From CAZBWE01 sp964581905 (GTDB lineage Bacteria; Planctomycetota; Phycisphaerae; Sedimentisphaerales; Anaerobacaceae), in assembly GCA_964581905.1 (NCBI GenBank), contig CAZOQJ010000023.1, forward strand, positions 1 through 24,070: a stretch of DNA of 24,070 nucleotides. The letters run 5' to 3'. The notes under the pieces were generated by a model, which did not search any database, was not told the origin of the DNA, and saw only the letters and a list, made by a program, of their open reading frames with translations. The position numbers were made by a program, and so were the translations under genes. Numbering within the stretch: the first letter of the stretch is position 1; the number at the start of each line of letters is the position of its first letter. Shown one piece after another: positions 14,330 to 22,078 of this stretch.

Positions 14330-14343
14330 CGACATAATTGTCG
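14330..14343. promoter_or_regulatory. Second dyad upstream of glnA
   Basis: CGACA-TAAT-TGTCG is a perfect inverted repeat centred about 97 bases upstream of the -24 element. It contains ACA and TGT as part of its arms but with different spacing and order from a classical NifA site. It may be a second activator contact or an unrelated operator. Confidence 0.35.
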
Positions 14344-14431
14344 CAATTGGTTCGAGTTGCATGTTTGGCTTCTAAAACTTATCTCCTTCTAAAACAAGCA
14401 CTTATGGCATTTTTTGGATAAAAACCTATGC

Positions 14432-14446
14432 TGGCACGCTTATTGC
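14432..14446 (+). promoter_or_regulatory. Sigma54 (-24/-12) promoter of glnA
   Basis: TGGCACG-CTTA-TTGC matches the RpoN consensus TGGCACG-N4-TTGC at every defined position, with GG and GC at the required 10-base spacing. The predicted start is near 14458, about 100 bases before the glnA ATG. Activation would need an enhancer-binding AAA+ protein; one is encoded divergently next door. Confidence 0.9.
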
Positions 14447-14558
14447 AAATTAACAAGGGGTAGTTCATAAAGCTATATATTGAGCTTGAACATGATAATA
14501 GATGAAAAAAGGAAAATTGTGGTAACAGCAGAGCAAGATTTTTGAAAGGAAATGAATA

Positions 14559-15971
14559 ATGACACCGAAAGATTTTTTTGAATTCGCAAAAAAGAACAAT
14601 GCGAAAATGATTGATTTGAAATTTGTCGATTTTCTGGGCACATGGCAGCACTGTTCATACCCAATAGATACCTGGGATGAAGGCACATTCGTTGACGGCG
14701 TAGGATTTGACGGCTCGTCTATTCGCGGCTGGCAGGGGATACATGTCTCTGATATGCTGGCTGTACCTGATGCGGCTACTGTTGTTATTGACCCGTTTTT
14801 TAAGGAACCGACCGTCAGCGTAATAGCCAATATCGTTGACCCCATAACAAAAGAAGATTATTCCCGTGACCCCCGGCACGTTGCAAGAAAAGGTGCAGCT
14901 TACTTGAAAAAAACAGGCATTGCAGATACCTGCTACATAGGGCCGGAGCCGGAATTCTTTATATTCGACGAGGTCCGCTACGAGCAAAATCAGCACACAG
15001 GTATGTATCTGATAGATTCTGTCGAGGGCTCGTGGAATACCGCAAGATTCGAAGAGCCGAACCTGGGTTATAAGCCGAGCTTCAAGGGTGGCTACTTTCC
15101 GGTAAGCCCTACTGATACCTATCACGACCTGCGAGGTGAGATGGTCCGGGAGATGCAAAAGATAGGCATCGTCGTTGAAGCGCATCACCATGAAGTGGCT
15201 ACAGCAGGTCAAGCCGAGATTGATATGAAGTTTGACGAGCTTGTTAAAATGGCTGACCAGTTTATGTGGTACAAATATATCGTCAAGAACGTGGCAAAAC
15301 GCAACGGCAAGACTGTGACATTTATGCCCAAGCCGGTCTTTCAAGATAATGGCAGCGGGATGCATACGCATTTCTCACTGTGGAAAGGTGGAAAGCCATT
15401 GTTTGCGGATAATGGATACGCCGGTCTTAGTGACATCGGTTTATATTCTATTGGCGGGATTCTAAAGCATGCGCCGGCTATCTTGGCCTTTGCCGCACCA
15501 ACGACAAACTCTTACCGTCGTCTTGTGCCTGGTTTCGAGGCGCCGGTAAACCTGGTAATGTCCAAGCGGAACCGCTCGGCAGGTGTGCGTATTCCGATGT
15601 ATTCAGAAAATCCCAAGGCAAAACGGCTTGAGTTCCGCTGTCCCGACCCGACCTGCAACGGCTACCTGGCGTGGACGGCAATGTTGATGGCAGCTATCGA
15701 TGGCATACAAAACAAAATTGACCCGGGTGAGCCATTAGACCGCGACATCTATGAAATGACGCCGGAAGAGCTGGGTAAGTACCCCAAAACCCCCGGCTCA
15801 CTGGCTGAGGCGATTGACGCGTTCGAGAAGGACCATAAATTCTTGTTGGCGGGCGATGTGTTTACCAAGGATGTTATCGAGACATGGATTAGCTGGAAGC
15901 GCAAAAACGAGCTTGATGAGCTTGCTCTGCGACCGCATCCGTATGAGTTTAACTTGTATTATGATAGCTGA
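14559..15971 (+). CDS. glnA: Type I glutamine synthetase
   Basis: Makes glutamine from glutamate, ammonia and ATP in the cytoplasm as a dodecamer. At 470 residues it is full length for GSI. Family landmarks occur in order: DGSSIRGW in the N-terminal beta-grasp domain, GPEPEFFIFD, the NGSGMHTHFSLW segment with the active-site His loop, NSYRRLVPGFEAP, and EFRCPDPTCNGYLAW. Tyr398 in DIYEMTPEE matches the adenylylated Tyr397 site of enterobacterial GS, suggesting the GSI-beta subtype under GlnE control, although no glnE or glnB lies in this window. Ribosome site AAAGGA is 9 bases before ATG. It leads the glnA-gltB-gltD cluster under a sigma54 promoter; no obvious terminator separates it from gltB. 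Confidence 0.95.
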   Translation: MTPKDFFEFAKKNNAKMIDLKFVDFLGTWQHCSYPIDTWDEGTFVDGVGFDGSSIRGWQGIHVSDMLAVPDAATVVIDPFFKEPTVSVIANIVDPITKEDYSRDPRHVARKGAAYLKKTGIADTCYIGPEPEFFIFDEVRYEQNQHTGMYLIDSVEGSWNTARFEEPNLGYKPSFKGGYFPVSPTDTYHDLRGEMVREMQKIGIVVEAHHHEVATAGQAEIDMKFDELVKMADQFMWYKYIVKNVAKRNGKTVTFMPKPVFQDNGSGMHTHFSLWKGGKPLFADNGYAGLSDIGLYSIGGILKHAPAILAFAAPTTNSYRRLVPGFEAPVNLVMSKRNRSAGVRIPMYSENPKAKRLEFRCPDPTCNGYLAWTAMLMAAIDGIQNKIDPGEPLDRDIYEMTPEELGKYPKTPGSLAEAIDAFEKDHKFLLAGDVFTKDVIETWISWKRKNELDELALRPHPYEFNLYYDS

Positions 15972-16044
15972 TAGAGTTTATAAACAATTTGTTGCTGCTA
16001 AAAGCACATCAAAATAGTAGTATTGTGAGTGCTTGAGGTAACAG

Positions 16045-19000
16045 ATGTTAAAAGTTCCGCGAAATCAGGGTTTATATGAAGCTCGCCGTGAGCGCGACGG
16101 CTGCGGTATCGGTGCAGTCGTTAATATCTCAGGACATCGTGAGCATTCTATCATTGAATACGCAAAGCAGATATTGATAAACCTGCATCATCGAGGAGCT
16201 ACCGGCGCCGATGAGACCACAGGCGACGGAGCAGGTATTCTGTTTCAGATTCCACACGAGTTTTTTTTTGCCGAAGCTGAAAAGCTCGGCTTTTCACTGC
16301 CAATGCCATACCAATACGGTATAGGCATGGTGTTCGGCTCTAAAGATGCAAAACTCAGCCAAGTTTGTGACAGGATACTCGAAGATGCAATTGGTCATTA
16401 TGGTATGGGGGTCCTCGGCTGGCGAGAGGTGCCAACAGACAACAGTTGTCTTGGCCAGATAGCACTGTCTGCAGAGCCTTCCATCAGGCAGATTTTCGTA
16501 GATGGCGGGGAATTCAAGGACGAGATTCTGGAGCGACGTCTCTATCTGGCTCGCAAACGCGCAGAAAAATTAGTCAGGGAAAAGTTCGGCGACGAAGGCG
16601 AGGATTTCTATGTCACTTCGCTTTCCTGCAGAACAATCTGCTACAAAGGAATGTTTATGGCTTGGCAGCTGTTTACTTATTATCCTGATTTGGCGGATGA
16701 GCGGGTGACTTCAGCCCTTGCTATAGTGCATCAGCGATACAGCACCAATACTTTTCCTAATTGGCGTCTTGCTCAGCCGTTTCGCTGCATTGCCCATAAT
16801 GGTGAGATAAATACGCTCAGCGGCAATCGCAACTGGATGCGGGCCCGCCAGACGACTATGGCCAGCGAGATATTTGGGGATAATATTAGTGATTTGTTTC
16901 CAATTTTGACGCCTGAGATGAGCGATTCTGCCTGCTTTGACAGTGCACTTGAGCTTCTTGTCAAAGCCGGCCGAAGTATGCCTCATTCGATTATGATGAT
17001 GATACCTGAGGCCTTTGGGCCAAAGTATCATATCAGCACGGATAAGCGGGCGTTTTATGAATATCACAGTTCGATAATGGAGCCATGGGATGGTCCTGCC
17101 GCAATGGTTTTCACCGATGGACGGCTTGTAGGCGGAACTCTCGACCGCAATGGCTTAAGGCCCTGCCGCTATCTGGTTACAACCGATGGTCTGGCAATTC
17201 TTGCCAGTGAAGCGGGAGTTGCGGAATTTCCTCCTGAGAAGATTCGCAGAAAAGGCCGTTTACGCCCAGGCCATATGTTCCTAATCGATACGGTTGAGGG
17301 ACGGATAATTACCGACAATGAAGTGAAAAGCAGAGTCGCCCGGCAGAAACCATATCGCAGATGGCTGGAAGAGAACAAAATCGAACTTCGTGGTCTGTTT
17401 GATGCGCCAAAACTTGTAAAAAGCGACTCTGAGACTATAGCCCAGCGAATGCGGGCCTTTGGTTATACGCGTGAAGAGCTAAAGATGATTTTGACTCCAA
17501 TGGCAGTCAATGGTCAGGAGCCGGTCGGCTCGATGGGTAATGACACACCGCTGGCCGTACTAAGTGATAAACCGAAATTGCTTTTCAATTATTTCAAGCA
17601 GCTATTTGCACAGGTAACCAATCCGGCAATTGACCCTCTTCGTGAGGGACTGGTTATGAGCTTGATGACCTTTACCGGCAAAAAGAGAAATATTCTGAAT
17701 GAGACTCCACAGCATTGCAGACAGTTAAAGTTGCCACATCCTGTTCTTACTAATGAAGACATTGAGCGACTTCGCTCGGTCAATCGTGATGACTTTAAGG
17801 TCAAAACTATTTCAGCCGTTTTCGAGGCCGATGCATCCAATCTCACGGATAGTCTTCAATGTGGCCTTGATTCTTTAGTCAACGAAGCAGAAAATGCCGT
17901 TGGGGATGGTGCTTCACTTATTATTATCAGTGACCGAGGTATTTCGCAGACAAAAGCACCGATTCCATCTCTTCTGGCAGTGGCTGCGGTGCATCACGGT
18001 TTGCTTAATCGCGGACTTCGTGGCGAAGTTGGATTGATTATTGAAAGCGGTGAGCCGAGGGAGGTTATGCACTTTTGCCTTTTATGCGGTTTTGGTGCTA
18101 ATGCTGTTAATCCGTACCTGGCATTTGAAGCTCTTGATTTGTTGCAGCAACAGGGCGAACTGCCAGAAAAAATGGAGCCCGTCCATATAGCGGATAACTA
18201 TATCGCAGCAGTTAAAAAAGGTATCCTGAAAACCATCAGCAAGATGGGTATCTCAACGTTGCGAAGCTACATTGCAGCTCAGCTGTTCGAAGCAATCGGC
18301 CTGAACCGGTCAGTAATTGACGGATACTTTACTGGTACCAGCTCTCGAATCGGCGGAATCGGGCTTAAAGAAATTGCACTCGAAGCAATCGCCAGACATG
18401 AGTCGGCCTTTCAGCAGCGCCCCGCTGGGGCGCTCGAGTTAGATTTTGGCGGTGAATATCATTTCAGACACGAAGGCGAGCGACATCTTTGGAACCCTAC
18501 TACAGTCTCAAGATTGCAGCACGCTGTGATGTCTGATGATGTAAATGCTTATGAGGACTACGCAAGAGCCGTAAATGAGCAATCAAAACAGCTTTGCACT
18601 CTTCGAGGACTGTTTGAATTTACTGAAAGCAATCCTGTGTCTCTTGATGAAGTTGAACCTGCCAGCGAAATTGTCAAAAGATTTTGCACGGGGGCTATGA
18701 GTCACGGCTCAATCAGCAAAGAAGCGCACGAGTGCCTGGCGATAGCAATGAATCGGCTCGGCGCGATGAGCAACACCGGCGAAGGTGGCGAAGACCCATC
18801 TCGCTACACACATCAGGACAACGGTGATTCAAAAAATTGTGCCATCAAACAGGTTGCCAGCGGCAGATTCGGTGTCACTATAAACTATCTTGCCCACGCT
18901 AAAGAGCTGCAGATAAAAATTGCCCAGGGCGCAAAGCCGGGAGAAGGTGGCCAATTGCCCGGACACAAAGTAACTGATGAAATTGCAAAATTACGATACT

Positions 19001-20607
19001 CCATACCGGGTGTAACACTTATCTCGCCGCCTCCGCATCACGACATATATTCGATTGAGGACCTGGCACAGCTTATATATGACCTTAAGAGCAGTAATCC
19101 GGGAGTTAAGGTTTCTGTCAAATTGGTTGCTGAAGTTGGAGTTGGGACGATTGCTGCAGGCGTAGCAAAAGGTAATGCCGATGAGGTTCTCATCAGTGGC
19201 CACGATGGCGGAACGGGTGCCAGTCCGCTTTCTTCGATTAAGCATACCGGCTGTCCCTGGGAGCTTGGTCTGGCGGAAACTCAGCAGGTCCTTGTGATGA
19301 ACCGGCTGCGCGACCGAATAAGGGTTCAGGTTGATGGACAGCTTAGAACCGGCAGGGATGTTGTTGTGGCCGGGCTTCTGGGAGCCGAGCAGTTCGGTTT
19401 CGGCACCGCAGCTCTTGTATCGCTCGGCTGTACACTCTTGCGTAAATGTCACGAAGGAGCGTGTCCGTTCGGAATCGGGACCCAGGACCCGGAACTACGA
19501 AAAAGATTTATGGGTAAACCCGAATACGTTCAGCGATTTATGCTTTTTGTAGCTGAAGAAGTGCGCCGGATTATGGCGCAGCTCGGATTTAGGAAGTTCG
19601 AAGAGTTAATTGGCAGGGTCGACCGCCTGCAGATTGCCAAAGCAATCGACCACTATAAAGCAAAGGGTCTCGATTTTTCTGCTATTTTCTATCAGCCGGA
19701 GATTTCCGACAAAAGCAAACTTCGGCTGACCCAGGCCCAGCCCAATAAACTTGAAGACCATCTCGATTGGCAAATTCTGGAAAAAGCCGCCGCGGCCATT
19801 GAAAGCGGGGAAAAAACCGTCGTTGAAATGCCGATTAGAAACGTAAACCGTACGGTTGGCACAATTTTGAGCAATCGTATTGTTTGCAAGTACGGCCCAC
19901 AGGGTCTGCCGGACGGTACGTTGGAAATCTTATTTCATGGCTCAGCAGGGCAGAGCTTTGGTGCATTTTTAGCCCCGGGTATAACGCTTCGGCTTATCGG
20001 TGAAAGCAACGATTACTTGGGCAAAGGCCTCTCCGGAGGCCGGATAGTTGTTAAGACACCGGATGAATCGCCGTTCTTAGCCCATGAGAATATCATAGTA
20101 GGTAATACGGTGCTTTATGGCGCAACTGCTGGTGAGGTGTTTATTAATGGGGTTGCCGGGGAACGATTCTGTGTTCGTAACAGCGGCGCGACAGCCGTTG
20201 TTGAGGGCCTTGGTGACCATGGGTGTGAGTATATGACAGGTGGCATGGTTGTTGTTCTTGGCCAGACAGGCTGTAATTTCGCCGCCGGTATGAGTGGCGG
20301 CATTGCGTATGTTCTTGATGAAGCGCAATTGTTCGATACGCTCTGCAACCTTGATATGGTCGAGTTGCAAAACGTCTGGCAGCAGGAGGATAAAGACCTG
20401 CTCTACGATTTGATTCAGCGGCATCTCAAATGGACTAATAGTGCACGGGCACAGCATATTCTAAACACCTGGTCTGATACGGTTGGGAAGTTCGTAAAAG
20501 TTGTTCCAATTGATTATCAAAAAGCGCTTGAAAAAATCAGGGCAGCTGAACGGCGTGATACTGAGACAACTCCCGCCACTGAGGAGGTTTTCCAATGGGC
20601 GAGGTAA
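16045..20607 (+). CDS. gltB: Glutamate synthase (NADPH) large subunit
   Basis: The 1520-residue alpha subunit of bacterial GOGAT transfers the glutamine amide to 2-oxoglutarate. Residues 1-19 are a propeptide; Cys20 (RDGCGIGAV) becomes the N-terminal nucleophile of the class II amidotransferase domain, which includes HHRGATGAD and HQRYSTNTFPNW. A central domain is followed by the FMN-binding (beta/alpha)8 domain with GEGGEDPSRY, KPGEGGQLPGHKV and ISGHDGGTGASPLSSIKH. The 3Fe-4S ligands are C1129, C1135 and C1140 (CTLLRKCHEGAC). The C-terminal Gly-rich beta-helix includes GDHGCEYMTGGMVVVLG. GAGG precedes the ATG by 6 bases. It lies 73 bases after glnA and overlaps gltD by 13 bases. Confidence 0.96.
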   Translation: MLKVPRNQGLYEARRERDGCGIGAVVNISGHREHSIIEYAKQILINLHHRGATGADETTGDGAGILFQIPHEFFFAEAEKLGFSLPMPYQYGIGMVFGSKDAKLSQVCDRILEDAIGHYGMGVLGWREVPTDNSCLGQIALSAEPSIRQIFVDGGEFKDEILERRLYLARKRAEKLVREKFGDEGEDFYVTSLSCRTICYKGMFMAWQLFTYYPDLADERVTSALAIVHQRYSTNTFPNWRLAQPFRCIAHNGEINTLSGNRNWMRARQTTMASEIFGDNISDLFPILTPEMSDSACFDSALELLVKAGRSMPHSIMMMIPEAFGPKYHISTDKRAFYEYHSSIMEPWDGPAAMVFTDGRLVGGTLDRNGLRPCRYLVTTDGLAILASEAGVAEFPPEKIRRKGRLRPGHMFLIDTVEGRIITDNEVKSRVARQKPYRRWLEENKIELRGLFDAPKLVKSDSETIAQRMRAFGYTREELKMILTPMAVNGQEPVGSMGNDTPLAVLSDKPKLLFNYFKQLFAQVTNPAIDPLREGLVMSLMTFTGKKRNILNETPQHCRQLKLPHPVLTNEDIERLRSVNRDDFKVKTISAVFEADASNLTDSLQCGLDSLVNEAENAVGDGASLIIISDRGISQTKAPIPSLLAVAAVHHGLLNRGLRGEVGLIIESGEPREVMHFCLLCGFGANAVNPYLAFEALDLLQQQGELPEKMEPVHIADNYIAAVKKGILKTISKMGISTLRSYIAAQLFEAIGLNRSVIDGYFTGTSSRIGGIGLKEIALEAIARHESAFQQRPAGALELDFGGEYHFRHEGERHLWNPTTVSRLQHAVMSDDVNAYEDYARAVNEQSKQLCTLRGLFEFTESNPVSLDEVEPASEIVKRFCTGAMSHGSISKEAHECLAIAMNRLGAMSNTGEGGEDPSRYTHQDNGDSKNCAIKQVASGRFGVTINYLAHAKELQIKIAQGAKPGEGGQLPGHKVTDEIAKLRYSIPGVTLISPPPHHDIYSIEDLAQLIYDLKSSNPGVKVSVKLVAEVGVGTIAAGVAKGNADEVLISGHDGGTGASPLSSIKHTGCPWELGLAETQQVLVMNRLRDRIRVQVDGQLRTGRDVVVAGLLGAEQFGFGTAALVSLGCTLLRKCHEGACPFGIGTQDPELRKRFMGKPEYVQRFMLFVAEEVRRIMAQLGFRKFEELIGRVDRLQIAKAIDHYKAKGLDFSAIFYQPEISDKSKLRLTQAQPNKLEDHLDWQILEKAAAAIESGEKTVVEMPIRNVNRTVGTILSNRIVCKYGPQGLPDGTLEILFHGSAGQSFGAFLAPGITLRLIGESNDYLGKGLSGGRIVVKTPDESPFLAHENIIVGNTVLYGATAGEVFINGVAGERFCVRNSGATAVVEGLGDHGCEYMTGGMVVVLGQTGCNFAAGMSGGIAYVLDEAQLFDTLCNLDMVELQNVWQQEDKDLLYDLIQRHLKWTNSARAQHILNTWSDTVGKFVKVVPIDYQKALEKIRAAERRDTETTPATEEVFQWAR
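20581..20587 (+). promoter_or_regulatory. Strong ribosome site of gltD inside gltB
   Basis: GAGGAGG lies within the last codons of gltB, 7 bases before the gltD ATG at 20595. It fixes that start and supports coupled translation, since gltB ends 13 bases into gltD. Confidence 0.75.
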
Positions 20608-22019
20608 AGGGTTTTCTAAAATATAAACGTCAGGACGTAGAACATCGGCCGGTACAGCAGCGGATTAGGGATTTTGAAGAGCTTGACTTGCCGCTTACTC
20701 CTGACCAGCTCCGCCAGCAGGCCGCTCGCTGTATGGATTGTGGAATACCATTTTGTCACGGCGTGGGCTGTCCGCTGAAAAATTGTATCCCGGATTTCAA
20801 TGAACTTGTTTACAGGAATCGCTGGCAGCAGGCCTGTCAACTGCTTCATTCAACGAACAACTTTCCGGAAATTACTGCTCGCGTGTGTCCCGCACCGTGT
20901 GAAACTGCGTGTACCTTATCCGTCAGCGATGAGCCGGTACTCATCAGGCATATTGAATTTCAAATTGTCGAACGCGGCTTTGAGCAGGGCTGGATAAAAC
21001 CTCAACCGCCCGCGGAGAAAACCGGCAAACGAGTTGCAATCATCGGCTCAGGTCCTGCAGGCCTTGCTGCCGCCCAGCAGCTCGCACGAGCTGGTCACGA
21101 AACGGTGGTTTTTGAAAAAGACGAAAAAATCGGCGGCCTGCTTCGTTACGGAATCCCGGATTTTAAGCTTAGCAAACACATCATTGACCGGCGGTTAAAA
21201 CAACTTTCAGCCGAGGGTGTCCAGTTTCAAACCGGTGTGGAAGTCGGAGAAGATATTTCGGCTCGTTATCTGCGAAAGATGTTCGACTGTGTCTGTCTGA
21301 CTATGGGGGCAGCTCAGCCCAGAGACCTTAATATAACAGGCAGGGGATATGAAAACATCGTCTTCGCTATGGAATATCTGGCTGGGCAGAATAAGCTTTG
21401 CTCCGGCGAACCTGTGGATGAATCCAACGTAGTTACGGCCAGGAACAAGATTGTAGTTGTAATAGGTGGAGGTGACACGGGAAGTGACTGTGTTGGAACC
21501 GCTCGTCGTCAGGGTGCAAAAAAGATATACCAGTTGGAGATATTACCGAAACCACCGGATAGCCGACCGCCGGATACACCCTGGCCTATGTGGCCAAGAA
21601 TCATGCGTACCTCATCTTCGCACGAGGAAGGCTGTGAACGACTCTGGGGCGTGATGACCAAAAAGTTTTCGGGGGTTGAGGTTCGGGTGAGTCAATTGGA
21701 ATGCTGCAGAGTGGAATGGGTCAGAAAGGCCAATAAGTGGCGGATAAAGGAACTGCCGGGCACTGACTTTGTTCTTCCGGCTGACCTGATAATTCTTGCT
21801 CTTGGCTTTGAACATGTAGTGCATGATGGACTTATAAAAGACCTGAGCTTAAAGCTCGATGACCGAGATAATGTTGCTGTGGATAATTATCAAACCAGCG
21901 AGCCGTGGGTATTTGCCGCCGGTGATACTGTTAACGGAGCTTCGTTGGTTGTTCAGGCTATAAACAGCGGGCGTGAAGCTGCTGTGGCCGTTGACACTTG
22001 GCTAAAAGAACGAGTTTAA
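20595..22019 (+). CDS. gltD: Glutamate synthase (NADPH) small subunit
   Basis: The 474-residue beta subunit supplies electrons from NADPH through FAD and 4Fe-4S clusters to GltB. The N-terminal Cys-rich domain has CMDCGIPFCHGVGCPLKNC (about 46-64) and CPAPCETAC, which ligate two 4Fe-4S clusters. The FAD dinucleotide fold is VAIIGSGPAGLAAA, and the NADPH fold is VVVIGGGDTGSDCVGTARR. C-terminal FAAGDTVNGASLVVQAINSGREAA is the second FAD-binding motif. Length and motifs are complete. It follows gltB with a 13-base overlap. Homologous subunits serve other oxidoreductases, but adjacency to gltB settles the assignment. Confidence 0.95.
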   Translation: MGEVKGFLKYKRQDVEHRPVQQRIRDFEELDLPLTPDQLRQQAARCMDCGIPFCHGVGCPLKNCIPDFNELVYRNRWQQACQLLHSTNNFPEITARVCPAPCETACTLSVSDEPVLIRHIEFQIVERGFEQGWIKPQPPAEKTGKRVAIIGSGPAGLAAAQQLARAGHETVVFEKDEKIGGLLRYGIPDFKLSKHIIDRRLKQLSAEGVQFQTGVEVGEDISARYLRKMFDCVCLTMGAAQPRDLNITGRGYENIVFAMEYLAGQNKLCSGEPVDESNVVTARNKIVVVIGGGDTGSDCVGTARRQGAKKIYQLEILPKPPDSRPPDTPWPMWPRIMRTSSSHEEGCERLWGVMTKKFSGVEVRVSQLECCRVEWVRKANKWRIKELPGTDFVLPADLIILALGFEHVVHDGLIKDLSLKLDDRDNVAVDNYQTSEPWVFAAGDTVNGASLVVQAINSGREAAVAVDTWLKERV

Positions 22020-22028
22020 GGCAGATAA

Positions 22029-22076
22029 TGGTTCGACTACGCTCACCGTCCTGAGCGAATGAAAGGAGTCGAAGGA
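22029..22076 (+). repeat. GTCGAA-type dispersed repeat upstream of nadE
   Basis: Fills most of the 59-base gap between gltD and nadE. Its core GGTTCGACTACGCTCACC (22030-22047) differs by one base from the copy in the lipoprotein gene. CCTGAGCGAA and GGAGTCGAAGG follow. The AAAGGAG at 22062-22068, about 10 bases before the nadE ATG, lies in the element and probably serves as the ribosome site. Confidence 0.7.
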
Positions 22077-22078
22077 TT

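Larger units (their letters stand above)
14122..14558. other. 437-base divergent regulatory region between nifA-like gene and glnA
   Basis: No coding sequence is seen. It holds a vegetative-type promoter for the activator (14168-14196), two dyads at 14236-14262 and 14330-14343 placed like enhancers, the sigma54 promoter at 14432-14446, and a glnA leader of about 100 bases. The glnA ribosome site (AAAGGA) is about 9 bases before ATG. A 90-codon minus-strand ORF overlapping glnA looks spurious. Confidence 0.7.

Noticed and set aside
14379..14845. Minus-strand ORFs overlapping the glnA promoter and 5' end
   Set aside because: They are antisense to a certain gene and cover the sigma54 promoter, with no coding signal of their own.
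15972..16044. Terminator between glnA and gltB
   Set aside because: No stable GC-rich stem followed by a T-run is found; only a loose AGCAC/GTGCT pairing occurs.
18991..19452. 153-codon minus-strand ORF inside gltB
   Set aside because: It is antisense to the conserved FMN/3Fe-4S region of gltB and has no independent support.
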